From Isoetes taiwanensis (Eukaryota; Streptophyta; Lycopodiopsida; Isoetales; Isoetaceae), in NCBI GenBank assembly GCA_021234155.1, contig JAJEKV010000087.1:4261242-4325241 (forward strand): a DNA stretch of 64,000 nucleotides. The letters are read 5' to 3'. This document shows positions 1 to 13,738 of this stretch, one piece after another. Position numbers and translations under genes: made by a program. The notes beneath the pieces were generated by a model. The model did no database searches. It was not told the DNA's origin and saw nothing but the letters and a program-made list of their open reading frames with translations. Each line of letters begins with the position of its first letter. The stretch's first letter is position 1.

Positions 1-3000
1 AGTAGGACACGTGTCAATATTTCATTAGTTATAAGGCACACTGGAAACAACACCTCATTTGTTCTATGTGTTTTTTTATAATGACCCATTGAATTGTTTT
101 AGGAATATGGTCTATTTTCAAGGGATATATCTATGCCTAAGGTTTTTGCTACATATTCTAAGCGAGGTGCAATTTGGACTACCACGATTTCGTCGGATTT
201 GTCAATCCATTTGGCCCGGTTGTATGTTGAAGTCTCTGGACACCTCTCGTTTCGATTATGCTCATTTATGATTGGAGGCGCCTATGATTTTAAGATGTCA
301 AATACGAGTTTGCCTAAGGTTTTGATGGTATATCGAGCCTCTATCACGGTTTTAGAATATGAAATACGGATTTGAACCTCTACCAAAATAACTCAATGTC
401 CTAATAAGACTACTTTAACCAATTTAACTAGTGAGCTAATGTGATTTGTTTTTATCTTAAATCCATGTTTTTTTTATAATGACCCATTGAATTGTTTTAT
501 GGGATATGGTCAAATCTATGGCTCATTTATGATTTTGATTTTAAGATGTCATAGTTTCTAAAGGTTTTGATGGTATATCGAGCCTCTATACGGTTTTAGG
601 AGAATATGAAATCTGGGGATTGAACCTCTACCAAAATAACTCAATGTCCTAATAAGACTACTTTAACCAATTTAACTAGTGAGCTAATGTGATTTGTTTT
701 TATCTTAAATCCATGTTTTTTTTATAATGACCCATTGAATTTTAGGGATTGGTCTATGGAATTATATCTATAATCCTATGGTTTTGCTACATATTCTAAG
801 CGAGGTGCACCTGGACCATCGTCGGATCTGTCAATGTTGTTGAGTCTCTGGACACCTCTCGTTTCGATTATGCTCATTTATGATTGGAGACGCCTATGAT
901 TTTAAGATGTCAAATACGAGTTTGCCTAAGGTTTTGATGGTATATCGAGCCTCTATACGGTTTTAGAATATGAAATACGGGGATTCGAACCTCTACCAAA
1001 ATAACTCAATGTCCTAATAAGACTACTTTAACCAATTTAACTAGTGAGCTAATGTGATTTGTTTTTATCTTAAATCCATGTTTTTTTTATAATGACCCAT
1101 TTTTTTTATAATGACCCATTGAATTGTTTTAGGGATATGGTCTATGGTTTTGCTACATATTCTAAACGAGGTGCACCCTGGACTACCACGGTTTTAGAAT
1201 ATCGTCGGATCTGTCAATCCCTAATGTGGCCCATGTTTTTTTATAATGACCCATTGTATGTTGAAGTCTCTGGACACCTCTCGTTTCGATTATGCTCATT
1301 TATGATTGGAGACTCCTATGATTTTAAGATGTCAAATACGAGTTTGCCTAAGGTTTTGATGGTATATCGAGCCTCTATACGGTTTTAGAATATGAAATAC
1401 GGGGATTCGAACCTCTACCAAAATAACTCAATGTCCTAATAAGACTACTTTAACCAATTTAACTAGTGAGCTAATGTGATTTGTTTTTATCTTAAATCCA
1501 TGTTTTTTTTTTAATGACCCATTGATTGTTTTAGGGTTTGTCTATGGGATATGGTCTATGGTTTTGCTGGAACATATTTTCTACATAGCGAGGTGCACCT
1601 GGACTACCACAGTCGTCGGATCTGTCAATCCTACGGCCCAGACTGTATGTTGAAGTCTCTGGACACCTCTCGTTTCGATTATGCTCATTTATGATTGGAG
1701 ACGCCTATGATTTTAAGATGTCAAATACGAGTTTGCCTAAGGTTTTGATGGTATATCGAGCCTCTATAACGGTTTTAGAATATGAAATACTGGGGGATTG
1801 AACCTCTACCAAAATAACTCAATGTCCTAATAAGACTACTTTAACCAATTTAACTAGTGAGCTAATGTGATTTGTTTTTATCTTAAATCCATGTTTTTTT
1901 TTTTATAATGACCCATTGAATTGTTTTTTTATGGGATATGGTCTATATGGTTTTGCTACATATTCTAAACGAGGTGCACCCTGGACTACTACCGGTCGTC
2001 GGATCTGTCAATCCATGCCCCATCGTATGTTGAAGTCTCTGGACACCTCGTTTCGATTATGCTCATTTATGATTGGAGACGCCTATGATTTTAAGATGTC
2101 AAATACGAGTTTGCCTAAGGTTTTGATGGTATATCGAGCCTCTATACGGTTTTAGAATATGAAATACGGGGATTCGAACCTCTACCAAAATAACTCAATG
2201 TCCTAATAAGACTACTTTAACCAATTTAACTAGTGAGCTAATGTGATTTGTTTTTATCTTAAATCCATGTTTTTTTTATAATGACCCATTGAATTGTTTT
2301 AGGGATATTTTAGGGATATGGTCTATGGTTTTGCTACATATTCTAAACGAGGTGCACCCTGGACTACCACAGTCGTCGGGATCGTCAATCCTACGGCCCA
2401 GACTGTATGTTGAAGTCTCTGGACACCTCTCGTTTCGATTATGCTCATTTATGATTGGAGACGCCTATGATTTTAAGATGTCAAATACGAGTTTGCCTAA
2501 GGTTTTGATGGTATATCGAGCCTCTATACGGTTTTAGAATATGAAATACTGGGGATTGAACCTCTACCAAAATAACTCAATGTCCTAATAAGACTACTTT
2601 AACCAATTTAACTAGTGAGCTAATGTGATTTTTTTTTTATCTTAAATCCATGTTTTTTTTTTTATAATGACCCATTGAATTGTTTTAGGGATATGGATAT
2701 GGTCTATGGTTTTGCTGTTATTTTACATATTCTAAACGAGGGCACCCCTGGACTACCACGGTCGTCGGATCTGCATCAATCCTACTGGCCCGCATCAGTA
2801 TGTTGAAGTCTCTGGACACCTCTCGTTTCGATTATGCTCATTTATGATTGGAGACGCCTATGATTTTAAGATGTCAAATACGAGTTTGCCTAAGGTTTTG
2901 ATGGTATATCGAGCCTCTATACGGTTTTAGAATATGAAATACGGGATTGAACCTCTACCAAAATAACTCAATGTCCTAATAAGACTACTTTAACCAATTT

Positions 3001-3319
3001 AACTAGTGAGCTAATGTGATTTGTTTTTATCTTAAATCCATGTTTTTTTTTTTATAATAACCCATTGAATTGTTTTAGGGATTTCTATGGGATATGGTCT
3101 ATGGTTTTGCTACATATTCTAAACGAGGTGCACCCTGGACTACCACAGTCGTCGGATCTGTCAATCCTACGGCCCAGACTGTATGTTGAAGTCTCTGGAC
3201 ACCTCTCGTTTCGATTATGCTCATTTATGATTGGAGACGCCTATGATTTTAAGATGTCAAATACGAGTTTGCCTAAGGTTTTGATGGTATATCGAGCCTC
3301 TATACGGTTTTAGAATATG

Positions 3320-3402
3320 AAATACGGGGATTCGAACCTCTACCAAAATAACTCAATGTCCTAATAAGACTACTTTAACCAATTTAACTAGTGAGCTAAT
3401 GT
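3320..3402 (-). repeat. tRNA-like block in a typical satellite unit (one of 54)
   Basis: Representative copy. On the minus strand GGTTCGAATCC (3,338-3,328) matches the pol III box B consensus exactly and looks like a tRNA T loop. Forty-nine bases upstream, TAGCTCACTAG (3,398-3,388) resembles the start of box A and is followed by TTGGTTAAAG, as in a D loop. The fold fails as a working tRNA: the T stem has mismatches, the D loop is about 11 bases too long, and the flanks do not form an acceptor stem. Roughly half of the units keep the box B core; the others have lost the C of its CG and read TTGAA. TTTT lies between the two boxes, which could stop pol III early. The best description is a tRNA-derived, SINE-like segment caught in the satellite. 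Confidence 0.6.
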
Positions 3403-6400
3403 GATTTGTTTTTATCTTAAATCCATGTTTTTTTTTATAATGACCCATTGAATTGTTTTAGGGATATGGTCTATGGTTTTGCTACATATTCTAAACGAGG
3501 TGCACCCTGGACTACCACAGTCGTCGGATCTGTCAATCCTACGGCCCAGACTGTATGTTGAAGTCTCTGGACACCTCTCGTTTCGATTATGCTCATTTAT
3601 GATTGGAGACGCCTATGATTTTAAGATGTCAAATACGAGTTTGCCTAAGGTTTTGATGGTATATCGAGCCTCTATACGGTTTTAGAATATGAAATACGGG
3701 GATTCGAACCTCTACCAAAATAACTCAATGTCCTAATAAGACTACTTTAACCAATTTAACTAGTGAGCTAATGTGATTTGTTTTTATCTTAAATCCATGT
3801 TTTTTTTTTATAATGACCCATTGAATTGTTTTAGGGATATGGTCTATGGTTTTGCTACATATTCTAAACGAGGTGCACCCTGGACTACCACAGTCGTCGG
3901 ATCTGTCAATCCTACGGCCCAGACTGTATGTTGAAGTCTCTGGACACCTCTCGTTTCGATTATGCTCATTTATGATTGGAGACGCCTATGATTTTAAGAT
4001 GTCAAATCTGAGAGTTTGCCTAAGGTTTTGATGGTATATCGAGCCTCTATACGGTTTTATGAATATGAAATCACGGGGATTGAACCTCTACCAAAATAAC
4101 TCAATGTCCTAATAAGACTACTTTAACCAATTTAACTAGTGAGCTAATGTGATTTGTTTTTATCTTAAATCCATGTTTTTTTTTATAATGACCCATTGAA
4201 TTGTTTTAGGGATATGGTCTATGGTTTTGCTACATATTCTAAACGAGGTGCACCCTGGACTACCACAGTCGTCGGATCTCATCAATCCTACGGCCCCGCA
4301 TCCGTATGTTGAAGTCTCTGGACACCTCTCGTTTCGATTATGCTCATTTATGATTGGAGACGCCTATGATTTTAAGATGTCAAATACGAGTTTGCCTAAG
4401 GTTTTGATGGTATATCGAGCCTCTATACGGTTTTAGAATATGAAATACGGGGATTCGAACCTCTACCAAAATAACTCAATGTCCTAATAAGACTACTTTA
4501 ACCAATTTAACTACTGAGCTAATGTGATTTATTTTTATCTTAAATCCATGTTTTTTTTTATAATGACCCATTGAATTGTTTTAGGGATATGGTCTATGGT
4601 TTCAAGAATTATATCTATATCAAATCCCCCTGGAACCCCCTGTTACGATCTGTCAATCCTACGGCCCAGACTGTATGTTGAAGTCTCTGGACACCTCTCG
4701 TTTCGATTATGCTCATTTATGATTGGAGACGCCTATGATTTTAAGATGTCAAATACGAGTTTGCCTAAGGTTTTGATGGTATATCGAGCCTCTATACGGT
4801 TTTAGAATATGAAATACGGGGATTCGAACCTCTACCAAAATAACTCAATGTCCTAATAAGACTACTTTAACCAATTTAACTAGTGAGCTAATGTGATTTG
4901 TTTTTATCTTAAATCCATGTTTTTTTTTTTTTTTTATAATGACCCATTGAATTGTTTTAGGGATATGGTCTATGGTTTTGCTACATATTATGGTCTATGG
5001 TTTTGCTACATATTCTATGTCAAAATGAGGTGCACCCTGGACTACCAAACTTTGGACTCGTCGGATCTGTCAATCCTACGGCCCAGACTGTATGTTGAAG
5101 TCTCTGGACACCTCTCGTTTCGATTATGCTCATTTATGATTGGAGACGCCTATGATTTTAAGATGTCAAATACGAGTTTGCCTAAGGTTTTGATGGTATA
5201 TCGAGCCTCTATACGGTTTTAGAATATGAAATACGGGGATTCGAACCTCTACCAAAATAACTCAATGTCCTAATAAGACTACTTTAACCAATTTAACTAG
5301 TGAGCTAATGTGATTTGTTTTTATCTTAAATCCATGTTTTTTTTTTTTTATAATGACCCATTGAATTGTTTTAGGGATATGGTCTATGGTTTTGCTACAT
5401 ATTCTAACGAGGTTGGACTATCTCGGATATCAATCCTACCCTGTATGTTGAAGTCTCCGGACTTTTCGATTATGCTCATTTATGATTGGAGGCGCCTATG
5501 ATTTTAAGATGTCAAATCTGAGTTTGCCTAAGGTTTTGATGGTATATCGAGCCTCTATACGGTTTTAGAATATGAAATACGGGGGATTGAACCTCTACCA
5601 AAATAACTCAATGTCCTAATAAGACTACTTTAACCAATTTAACTAGTGAGCTAATGTGATTTGTTTTTATCTTAAATCCATGTTTTTTTATAATGACCCA
5701 TTGAATTGTTTTAGGGATATGGTCTATGGGTCTATATGGTTTTTTACATATTCTTGAGGTTGGACTACCAGTCGTCGGATCATCAATCCCTGGCCCCATC
5801 GTATGTTGAAGTCTCTGGACACCTCTCGTTTCGATTATGCTCCGCCTATGATTTTTAAGATGTCAAATAATGAGTTTGCCTAAGGTTTTGATGGTATATC
5901 GAGCCTCTATACGGTTTTAGAATATGAGATCGGGGATTGAACCTCTACCAAAATAACTCAATGTCCTAATAAGACTACTTTAACCAATTTAACTAGTGAG
6001 CTAATGTGATTTGTTTTTATCTTAAATCCATTTTTTTTTATAATGACCCATTGAATTGTTTTAGGGATATGGTCTATGGTTTTGCTACATATTCTAAACG
6101 AGGTGCACCCTGGACTACCCGTTTCGTCGGATCTGTCAATCCTACGGCCCCGCGTATGTTGAAGTCTCTCGGACACCTCTCGCTTCGATTATGCTCATTT
6201 ATGATTGGAGACGCTTATGATTTTAAGATGTCAAATCTGAGTTTGCCTAAGGTTTTGATGGTATATCGAGCCTCTATACGGTTTTAGAATATGAAATACT
6301 GGGGATTGAACCTCTACCAAAATAACTCAATGTCCTAATAAGACTACTTTAACCAATTTAACTAGTGAGCTAATGTGATTTGTTTTTATCTTAAATCCAT

Positions 6401-9400
6401 GTTTTTTTTTTATAATGACCCATTGAATTGTTTTAGGGATATGGTCTATGGTTTTGCTACATATTCTATTTTGCTACAGGTGCAGGTGCACCTGGACTAC
6501 CACAGTCGTCGGATCTGTCAATCCTACGGCCCAGACTGTATGTTGAAGTCTCTGGACACCTCTCGTTTCGATTATGCTCATTTATGATTGGAGACGCCTA
6601 TGATTTTAAGATGTCAAATACGAGTTTGCCTAAGGTTTTGATGGTATATCGAGCCTCTATACGGTTTTAGAATATGAAATACTGGGGATTGAACCTCTAC
6701 CAAAATAACTCAATGTCCTAATAAGACTACTTTAACCAATTTAACTAGTGAGCTAATGTGATTTGTTTTTATCTTAAATCCATGTTTTTTTTTATAATGA
6801 CCCATTGAATTGTTTTAGGGATATGGTCTATGGTTTTGCTACATATTCTAACCCCGTTAGGTGCATACCTAACGAGGTGGACTTTGGACTACCCGGTCGT
6901 CGGATCTGTCAATCCTACGCCCGCATCGTATGTTGAAGTCTCTGGACACCTCTCGTTTGATTATGCTCATTTATGATTGGAGGCGCCTATGATTTTAAGA
7001 TGTCAAATACGAGTTTGCCTAAGGTTTTGATGGTATATCGAGCCTCTATACGGTTTTAGAATATGAAATACGGATTTGAACCTCTACCAAAATAACTCAA
7101 TGTCCTAATAAGACTACTTTAACCAATTTAACTAGTGAGCTAATGTGATTTGTTTTTTATCTTAAATCCCATTTTTTTATAATGACCCATTGAATTGTTT
7201 TAGGGATATGGTCTATGGTTTTGCTACATATTCTAAATCCCCTCGAACCCGAGGTGCATATTCTAAACGAGGACACCGGATGATTCGGATCAATCAATCC
7301 TACGGCCCAGTGTATGTTGAAGTCTCTGGACACCTCTCGTTTCGATTATGCTCATTTATGATTGGAGACGCCTATGATTTTAAGATGTCAAATACGAGTT
7401 TGCCTAAGGTTTTGATGGTATATCGAGCCTCTATACGGTTTTAGAATATGAAATACGGGGATTGAACCTCTACCAAAATAACTCAATGTCCTAATAAGAC
7501 TACTTTAACCAATTTAACTAGTGAGCTAATGTGATTTGTTTTTATCTTAAATCCATGTTTTATAATGACCCATTGAATGTTTTTTAGGGATATGGTCTAT
7601 GGTTTTGCTACATATTCTAAACGAGGTGCACCTGGACTACCCGTCGTCGGATCTGTCAATCCCTACGCCCGGGATCAGTATGTTGAAGTCTCTGGACACC
7701 TCTCGTTTCGATTATGCTCATTTATGATTGGAGACGCCTATGATTTTAAGATGTCAAATACGAAGTTTGCCTAAGGTTTTGATGGTATATCGAGCCTCTA
7801 TACGGTTTTAGAATATGAAATCTGGGGATTGAACCTCTACCAAAATAACTCAATGTCCTAATAAGACTACTTTAACCAATTTAACTAGTGAGCTAATGTG
7901 ATTTTTTTTTTTATCTTAAATCCATGTTTTTTTTTTATAATGACCCATTTTTTTTATAATGACCCATTGAATTGTTTTAGGGATATGGTCTATGGTTTTG
8001 CTACATATTCTAAACGAGGTGCACCTGGACTACCACAGATCGTCGGATCTGTCAATCCTACGCCCGCATCATGTATGTTGAAGTCTCCGGACACCTCTCG
8101 TTTCGATTATGCTCATTTATGATTGGAGGCGCTTATGATTTTAAGATGTCAAATACGAGTTTGCCTAAGGTTTTGATGGTATATCGAGCCTCTATACGGT
8201 TTTAGAATATGAAATCTGGGGGATTGAACCTCTACCAAAATAACTCAATGTCCTAATAAGACTACTTTAACCAATTTAACTAGTGAGCTAATGTGATTTG
8301 TTTTTATCTTAAATCCATGTTTTTTTTTTATAATGACCCATTGAATTGTTTTAGGATATGGTCTATGGTCTATTTTCAAGAATTATAGGGATCAAATGGT
8401 CTATGGTTTTGCTACATATTCTAAACGAGGTGCACCTGGACTACCCGGTCGTCGGATCTAATAAGACTACTTGTCAATCCTATGCCTAATGTGATTTGTA
8501 TGTTGAAGTCTCGGACACCTCTCGTTTCGATTATGCTCATTTATGATTGGAGACGCCTATGATTTTAAGATGTCAAATCTGAGTTTGCCTAGTTTTGATG
8601 GTATATCGAGCCTCTATACGGTTTTAGAATATGAAATACGGGGATTCGAACCTCTACCAAAATAACTCAATGTCCTAATAAGACTACTTTAACCAATTTA
8701 ACTAGTGAGCTAATGTGATTTGTTTTTATCTTAAATCCATGTTTTTTTATAATGACCCATTGAATTGTTTTAGGGATATGGTCTATGGTTTTGCTACATA
8801 TTCTAAACGAGGTGCACCCTAACGGACTACGGACTACGATCGTCGGATCTGTCAATCCTACGGCCGCATCAGTATGTTGAAGTCTCACGGACACCTCTCG
8901 TTTCGATTATGCTCATTTATGATTGGAGACGCTTATGATTTTAAGATGTCAAATACGAAGTTTGCCTAAGGTTTTGATGGTATATCGAGCCTCTATACGG
9001 TTTTAGAATATGAAATACTGGGGATTGAACCTCTACCAAAATAACTCAATGTCCTAATAAGACTACTTTAACCAATTTAACTAGTGAGCTAATGTGATTT
9101 GTTTTATCTTAAATCCATGTTTTTTTTTTTATAATGACCCATTGAATTGTTTTAGGGATATGGTCTATGGTTTTGCTACATATTCTAAACGAGGTGCACC
9201 CTGGACTACCACAGTCGTCGGATCTCATCAATCCTATCCTACGCCCATCCGTATGTTGAAGTCTCTCGGACACCTCTCGTTTCGATTATGCTCATTTATG
9301 ATTGGAGACGCTTATGATTTTAAGATGTCAAATACGAGTTTGCCTAAGGTTTTGATGGTATATCGAGCCTCTATACGGTTTTAGAATATGAAATACGGGG

Positions 9401-12400
9401 ATTCGAACCTCTACCAAAATAACTCAATGTCCTAATAAGACTATTTTAACCAATTTAACTAGTGAGCTAATGTGATTTGTTTTTATCTTAAATCCATTTT
9501 TTTTTTATAATGACCCATTGAATTGTTTTAGGGATATGGTCTATGGTTTTTATATCTATATCTAAATCCCGAGGTGACCCCCTGGACTACTACATATTCT
9601 AAAGCGAGGTGCACCCTGGACTACTCGGTCGTCCGGATCTCATCAATCCCACGCCCCGCATCGTATGTTGAAGTCTCTGGACACCTCTCGTTTCGATTAT
9701 GCTCATTTATGATTGGAGACGCCTATGATTTTAAGATGTCAAATACGAGTTTGCCTAAGGTTTTGATGGTATATCGAGCCTCTATACGGTTTTAGAATAT
9801 GAAATATGGGGATTGAACCTCTACCAAAATAACTCAATGTCCTAATAAGACTACTTTAACCAATTTAACTAGTGAGCTAATGTGATTTGATTTTTTTATC
9901 TTAAATCCATGTTTTTTTTATAATGACCCATTGAATTGTTTTAGGGATATGGTCTATGGTTTTGCTACATATTCTAAACGAGGTGCACCCTGGACTACCA
10001 CGATCGTCGGATCATCAATCCTACGCCCCATCGTATGTTGAAGTCTCGGACACCTCTCGTTTCGATTATGCTCATTTATGATTGGAGACGCTTATGATTT
10101 TAAGATGTCAAATACGAGTTTGCCTAAGGTTTTGATGGTATATCGAGCCTCTATAACGGTTTTAGAATATGAAATACGGGGATTGAACCTCTACCAAAAT
10201 AACTCAATGTCCTAATAAGACTACTTTAACCAATTTAACTAGTGAGCTAATGTGATTTGTTTTTATCTTAAATCCATGTTTTTTTTTTTATAATGACCCA
10301 TTGAATTGTTTTAGGGATATGGTCTATGGTTTTTATATCTATATATGTTATTTTGCTACATATTCTAAACGAGGTGCATTGGACTAATCGTCGGATCAAT
10401 CAATCCTACGCCCGCATCGTATGTTGAAGTCTCTGGACACCTCTCGTTTCGATTATGCTCATTTATGATTGGAGACGCCTATGATTTTAAGATGTCAAAT
10501 CTGAGAGTTTGCCTAAGGTTTTGATGGTATATCGAGCCTCTATACGGTTTTAGAATATGAAATACTGGGGATTGAACCTCTACCAAAATAATAACTCAAT
10601 GTCCTAATAAGACTACTTTAACCAATTTAACTAGTGAGCTAATGTGATTTGTTTTTATCTTAAATCCATGTTTTTTTTTATAATGACCCATTGAATTGTT
10701 TTAGGGATATGGTCTATGGTTTTGATACATATTCTAAACGAGGTGCACCCTGGATTTTACTACATATTCTAAACGAGGTGCAGGTTTGGACTACCACGTT
10801 TTCGTCGGATCACAACTCAATCCTACGGCCCGGCATATGTTGAAGTCTCTGGACACCTCTCGTTTTGATTATGCTCATTTATGATTGGAGACGCCTATGA
10901 TTTTAAGATGTCAAATACGAGTTTGCCTAAGGTTTTGATGGTATATCGAGCCTCTATACGGTTTTAGAATATGAAATACGGGGATTCGAACCTCTACCAA
11001 AATAACTCAATGTCCTAATAAGACTACTTTAACCAATTTAACTAGTGAGCTAATGTGATTTGTTTTTATCTTAAATCCATGTTTTTTTTTATAATGACCC
11101 ATTGAATTGTTTTAGGGATATGGTCTATGGTTTCAAGAATTATATCTATATCAATTGGAACCCCGTTTTCGATTATGCTTATTTTTTGCTACATATTCTA
11201 AACGAGGTGCACCCTGGACTACCACGAGGATTCGAACCTCTCGGATAACTCAATCCTACGGCCAATTTAACTAGTGAGCTAATCAGATGTTGAAGTCTCG
11301 GACACCTCTCGTTTTCGATTATGCTCATTTATGATTGATTGAGGAGCGTTTATGATTTTAAGATGTCAAATGAAGTTTGCCTAAGGTTTTGATGGTATAT
11401 CGAGCCTCTATATGGGTTTTAGAATATGAAATCACGGGGATTGAACCTCTACCAAAATAACTCAATGTCCTAATAAGACTACTTTAACCAATTTAACTAG
11501 TGAGCTAATGTGATTTGTTTTTATCTTAAATCCATGTTTTTTTTATTTTTTTTATAATGACCCATTGAATTGTTTTAGGGATATGGTCTATGGTTTCAAG
11601 AAATATATCTAATATCAAAGGTGAACCTAAGGTTTTGATGGTATATCGAGCCTCTATATGGTTTTAGAATATGTGCACGATCCGGATCAATGTCCTAATA
11701 AGACTAAAATAATGTCCTTTAACCAATCTAGTGAGCTAATGTGATTTGTTTTTATCTTAAATCCATGTTTTTTATAATGACCCATTATGTTGAAGTTTCT
11801 CTAAAGCGAGGGACACCTCTCGTTTCGGATTATGCTCATTTATGATTGGAGTTCGATTATGCTCATTTATGATTTTAAGATGTCAAATACGAGTTTGCCT
11901 AAGGTTTTGATGGTATATCGAGCCTCTATACGGTTTTAGAATATGAAATACGGGGATTCGAACCTCTACCAAAATAACTCAATGTCCTAATAAGACTACT
12001 TTAACCAATTTAACTAGTGAGCTAATGTGATTTGTTTTTATCTTAAATCCATGTTTTTTTTTATAATGACCCATTGAATTGTTTTAGGGATATGGTCTAT
12101 GGTTTTGCTACATATTCTAAACGAGGTGCACCCTGGACTACCACAGTCGTCGGATCTGTCAATCCTACGGCCCCTGGGCATCAGTATGTTGAAGTCTCTG
12201 GACACCTCTCGTTTCGATTATGCTCATTTATGATTGGAGACGCCTATGATTTTAAGATGTCAAATACTGAGTTTGCCTAAGGTTTTGATGGTATATCGAG
12301 CCTCTATCGGTTTTAGAATATGAAATACTGAGGGGATTCGAACCTCTACCAAAATAACTCAATGTCCTAATAAGACTACTTTAACCAATTTAACTAGTGA

Positions 12401-13691
12401 GCTAATGTGATTTGTTTTTATCTTAAATCCATGTTTTTTTTTATAATGACCCATTGAATTGTTTTAGGGATATGGTCTATGGTTTCAAGAATTATATCTA
12501 TATCAAAAACGAGGTGCACATATTCTAAACGAAGGTGACTTGGACGATCGTCGGATCTGTCAATCCCTCTGCCCCGTATGTTGAAGTCTCCGGACACCTC
12601 TCGCTTCGATTATGCTCATTTATGATTGGAGGCGCCTATGATTTTAAGATGTCAAATACGAGTTTGCCTAAGGTTTTGATGGTATATCGAGCCTCTATAC
12701 GGTTTTAGAATATGAAATACGGGGATTCGAACCTCTACCAAAATAACTCAATGTCCTAATAAGACTACTTTAACCAATTTAACTAGTGAGCTAATGTGAT
12801 TTGTTTTTATCTTAAATCCATGTTTTTTTTTATAATGACCCATTGAATTGTTTTAGGGATATGGTCTATGGTTTTGCTACATATTATATCTAGGTCTCAA
12901 CTCCCCGAGGAAATCCCTTATCGACTACATATTCTAATTATGCTCATTTATGATTTGGACTACCTATGATTTTAAGATGATCTGCTTAGTTTGCCTCAAT
13001 CCTACGGCCCCGGTTTTTAGAATATATGTTGAAGTCTGGACACCTCTCGTTTCGATTATGCTCATTTATGATTGGAGACGCCTATGATTTTAAGATGTCA
13101 AATACGAGTTTGCCTAAGGTTTTGATGGTATATCGAGCCTCTATACGGTTTTAGAATATGAAATACGGGGATTCGAACCTCTACCAAAATAACTCAATGT
13201 CCTAATAAGACTACTTTAACCAATTTAACTAGTGAGCTAATGTGATTTGTTTTTATCTTAAATCCATGTTTTTTTTATAATGACCCATTGAATTGTTTTA
13301 GGGATATGGTCTATGGTTTTGCTACATATTCTAAACGAGGTGCACCCTGGACTACCACAGTCGTCGGATCTGTCAATCCTACGGCCCAGACTGTATGTTG
13401 AAGTCTCTGGACACCTCTCGTTTCGATTATGCTCATTTATGATTGGAGACGCCTATGATTTTAAGATGTCAAATACGAGTTTGCCTAAGGTTTTGATGGT
13501 ATATCGAGCCTCTATACGGTTTTTTTAGAATATGAAATACGGGGATTCGAACCTCTACCAAAATAACTCAATGTCCTAATAAGACTACTTTAACCAATTT
13601 AACTAGTGAGCTAATGTGATTTGTTTTTATCTTAAATCCATGTTTTTTTTTATAATGACCCATTGAATTGTTTTAGGGATATGGTCTATGG

Positions 13692-13738
13692 TTTCAAGAA
13701 TTATATCTATATCAAATCCCCCTGGAACCCCCTGTTAT
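13692..13738. repeat. 47-bp optional insert of the long satellite unit
   Basis: Some units carry a 47-bp stretch between TCTATGGT and TTGCTACATATT. It starts TTCAAGAATTATATC and ends near CCCCCTGTTATT. This copy is complete; others lie near 14,692, 16,698, 18,294 (one base shorter in a C run) and 21,021, with shortened or altered versions near 4,600, 11,131 and 12,484. It defines a long form of the unit beside the 372-bp short form. Confidence 0.75.

Noticed and set aside
2289-2340. Telomere-like TTTAGGG in the satellite
   Set aside because: Only one TTTTAGGGAT per unit, with no tandem telomere repeats.
3320-3402. Functional tRNA genes repeated 54 times
   Set aside because: Box B is perfect, but the T stem is mismatched, the D loop is too long, the flanks do not pair as an acceptor stem, and TTTT lies between the boxes.
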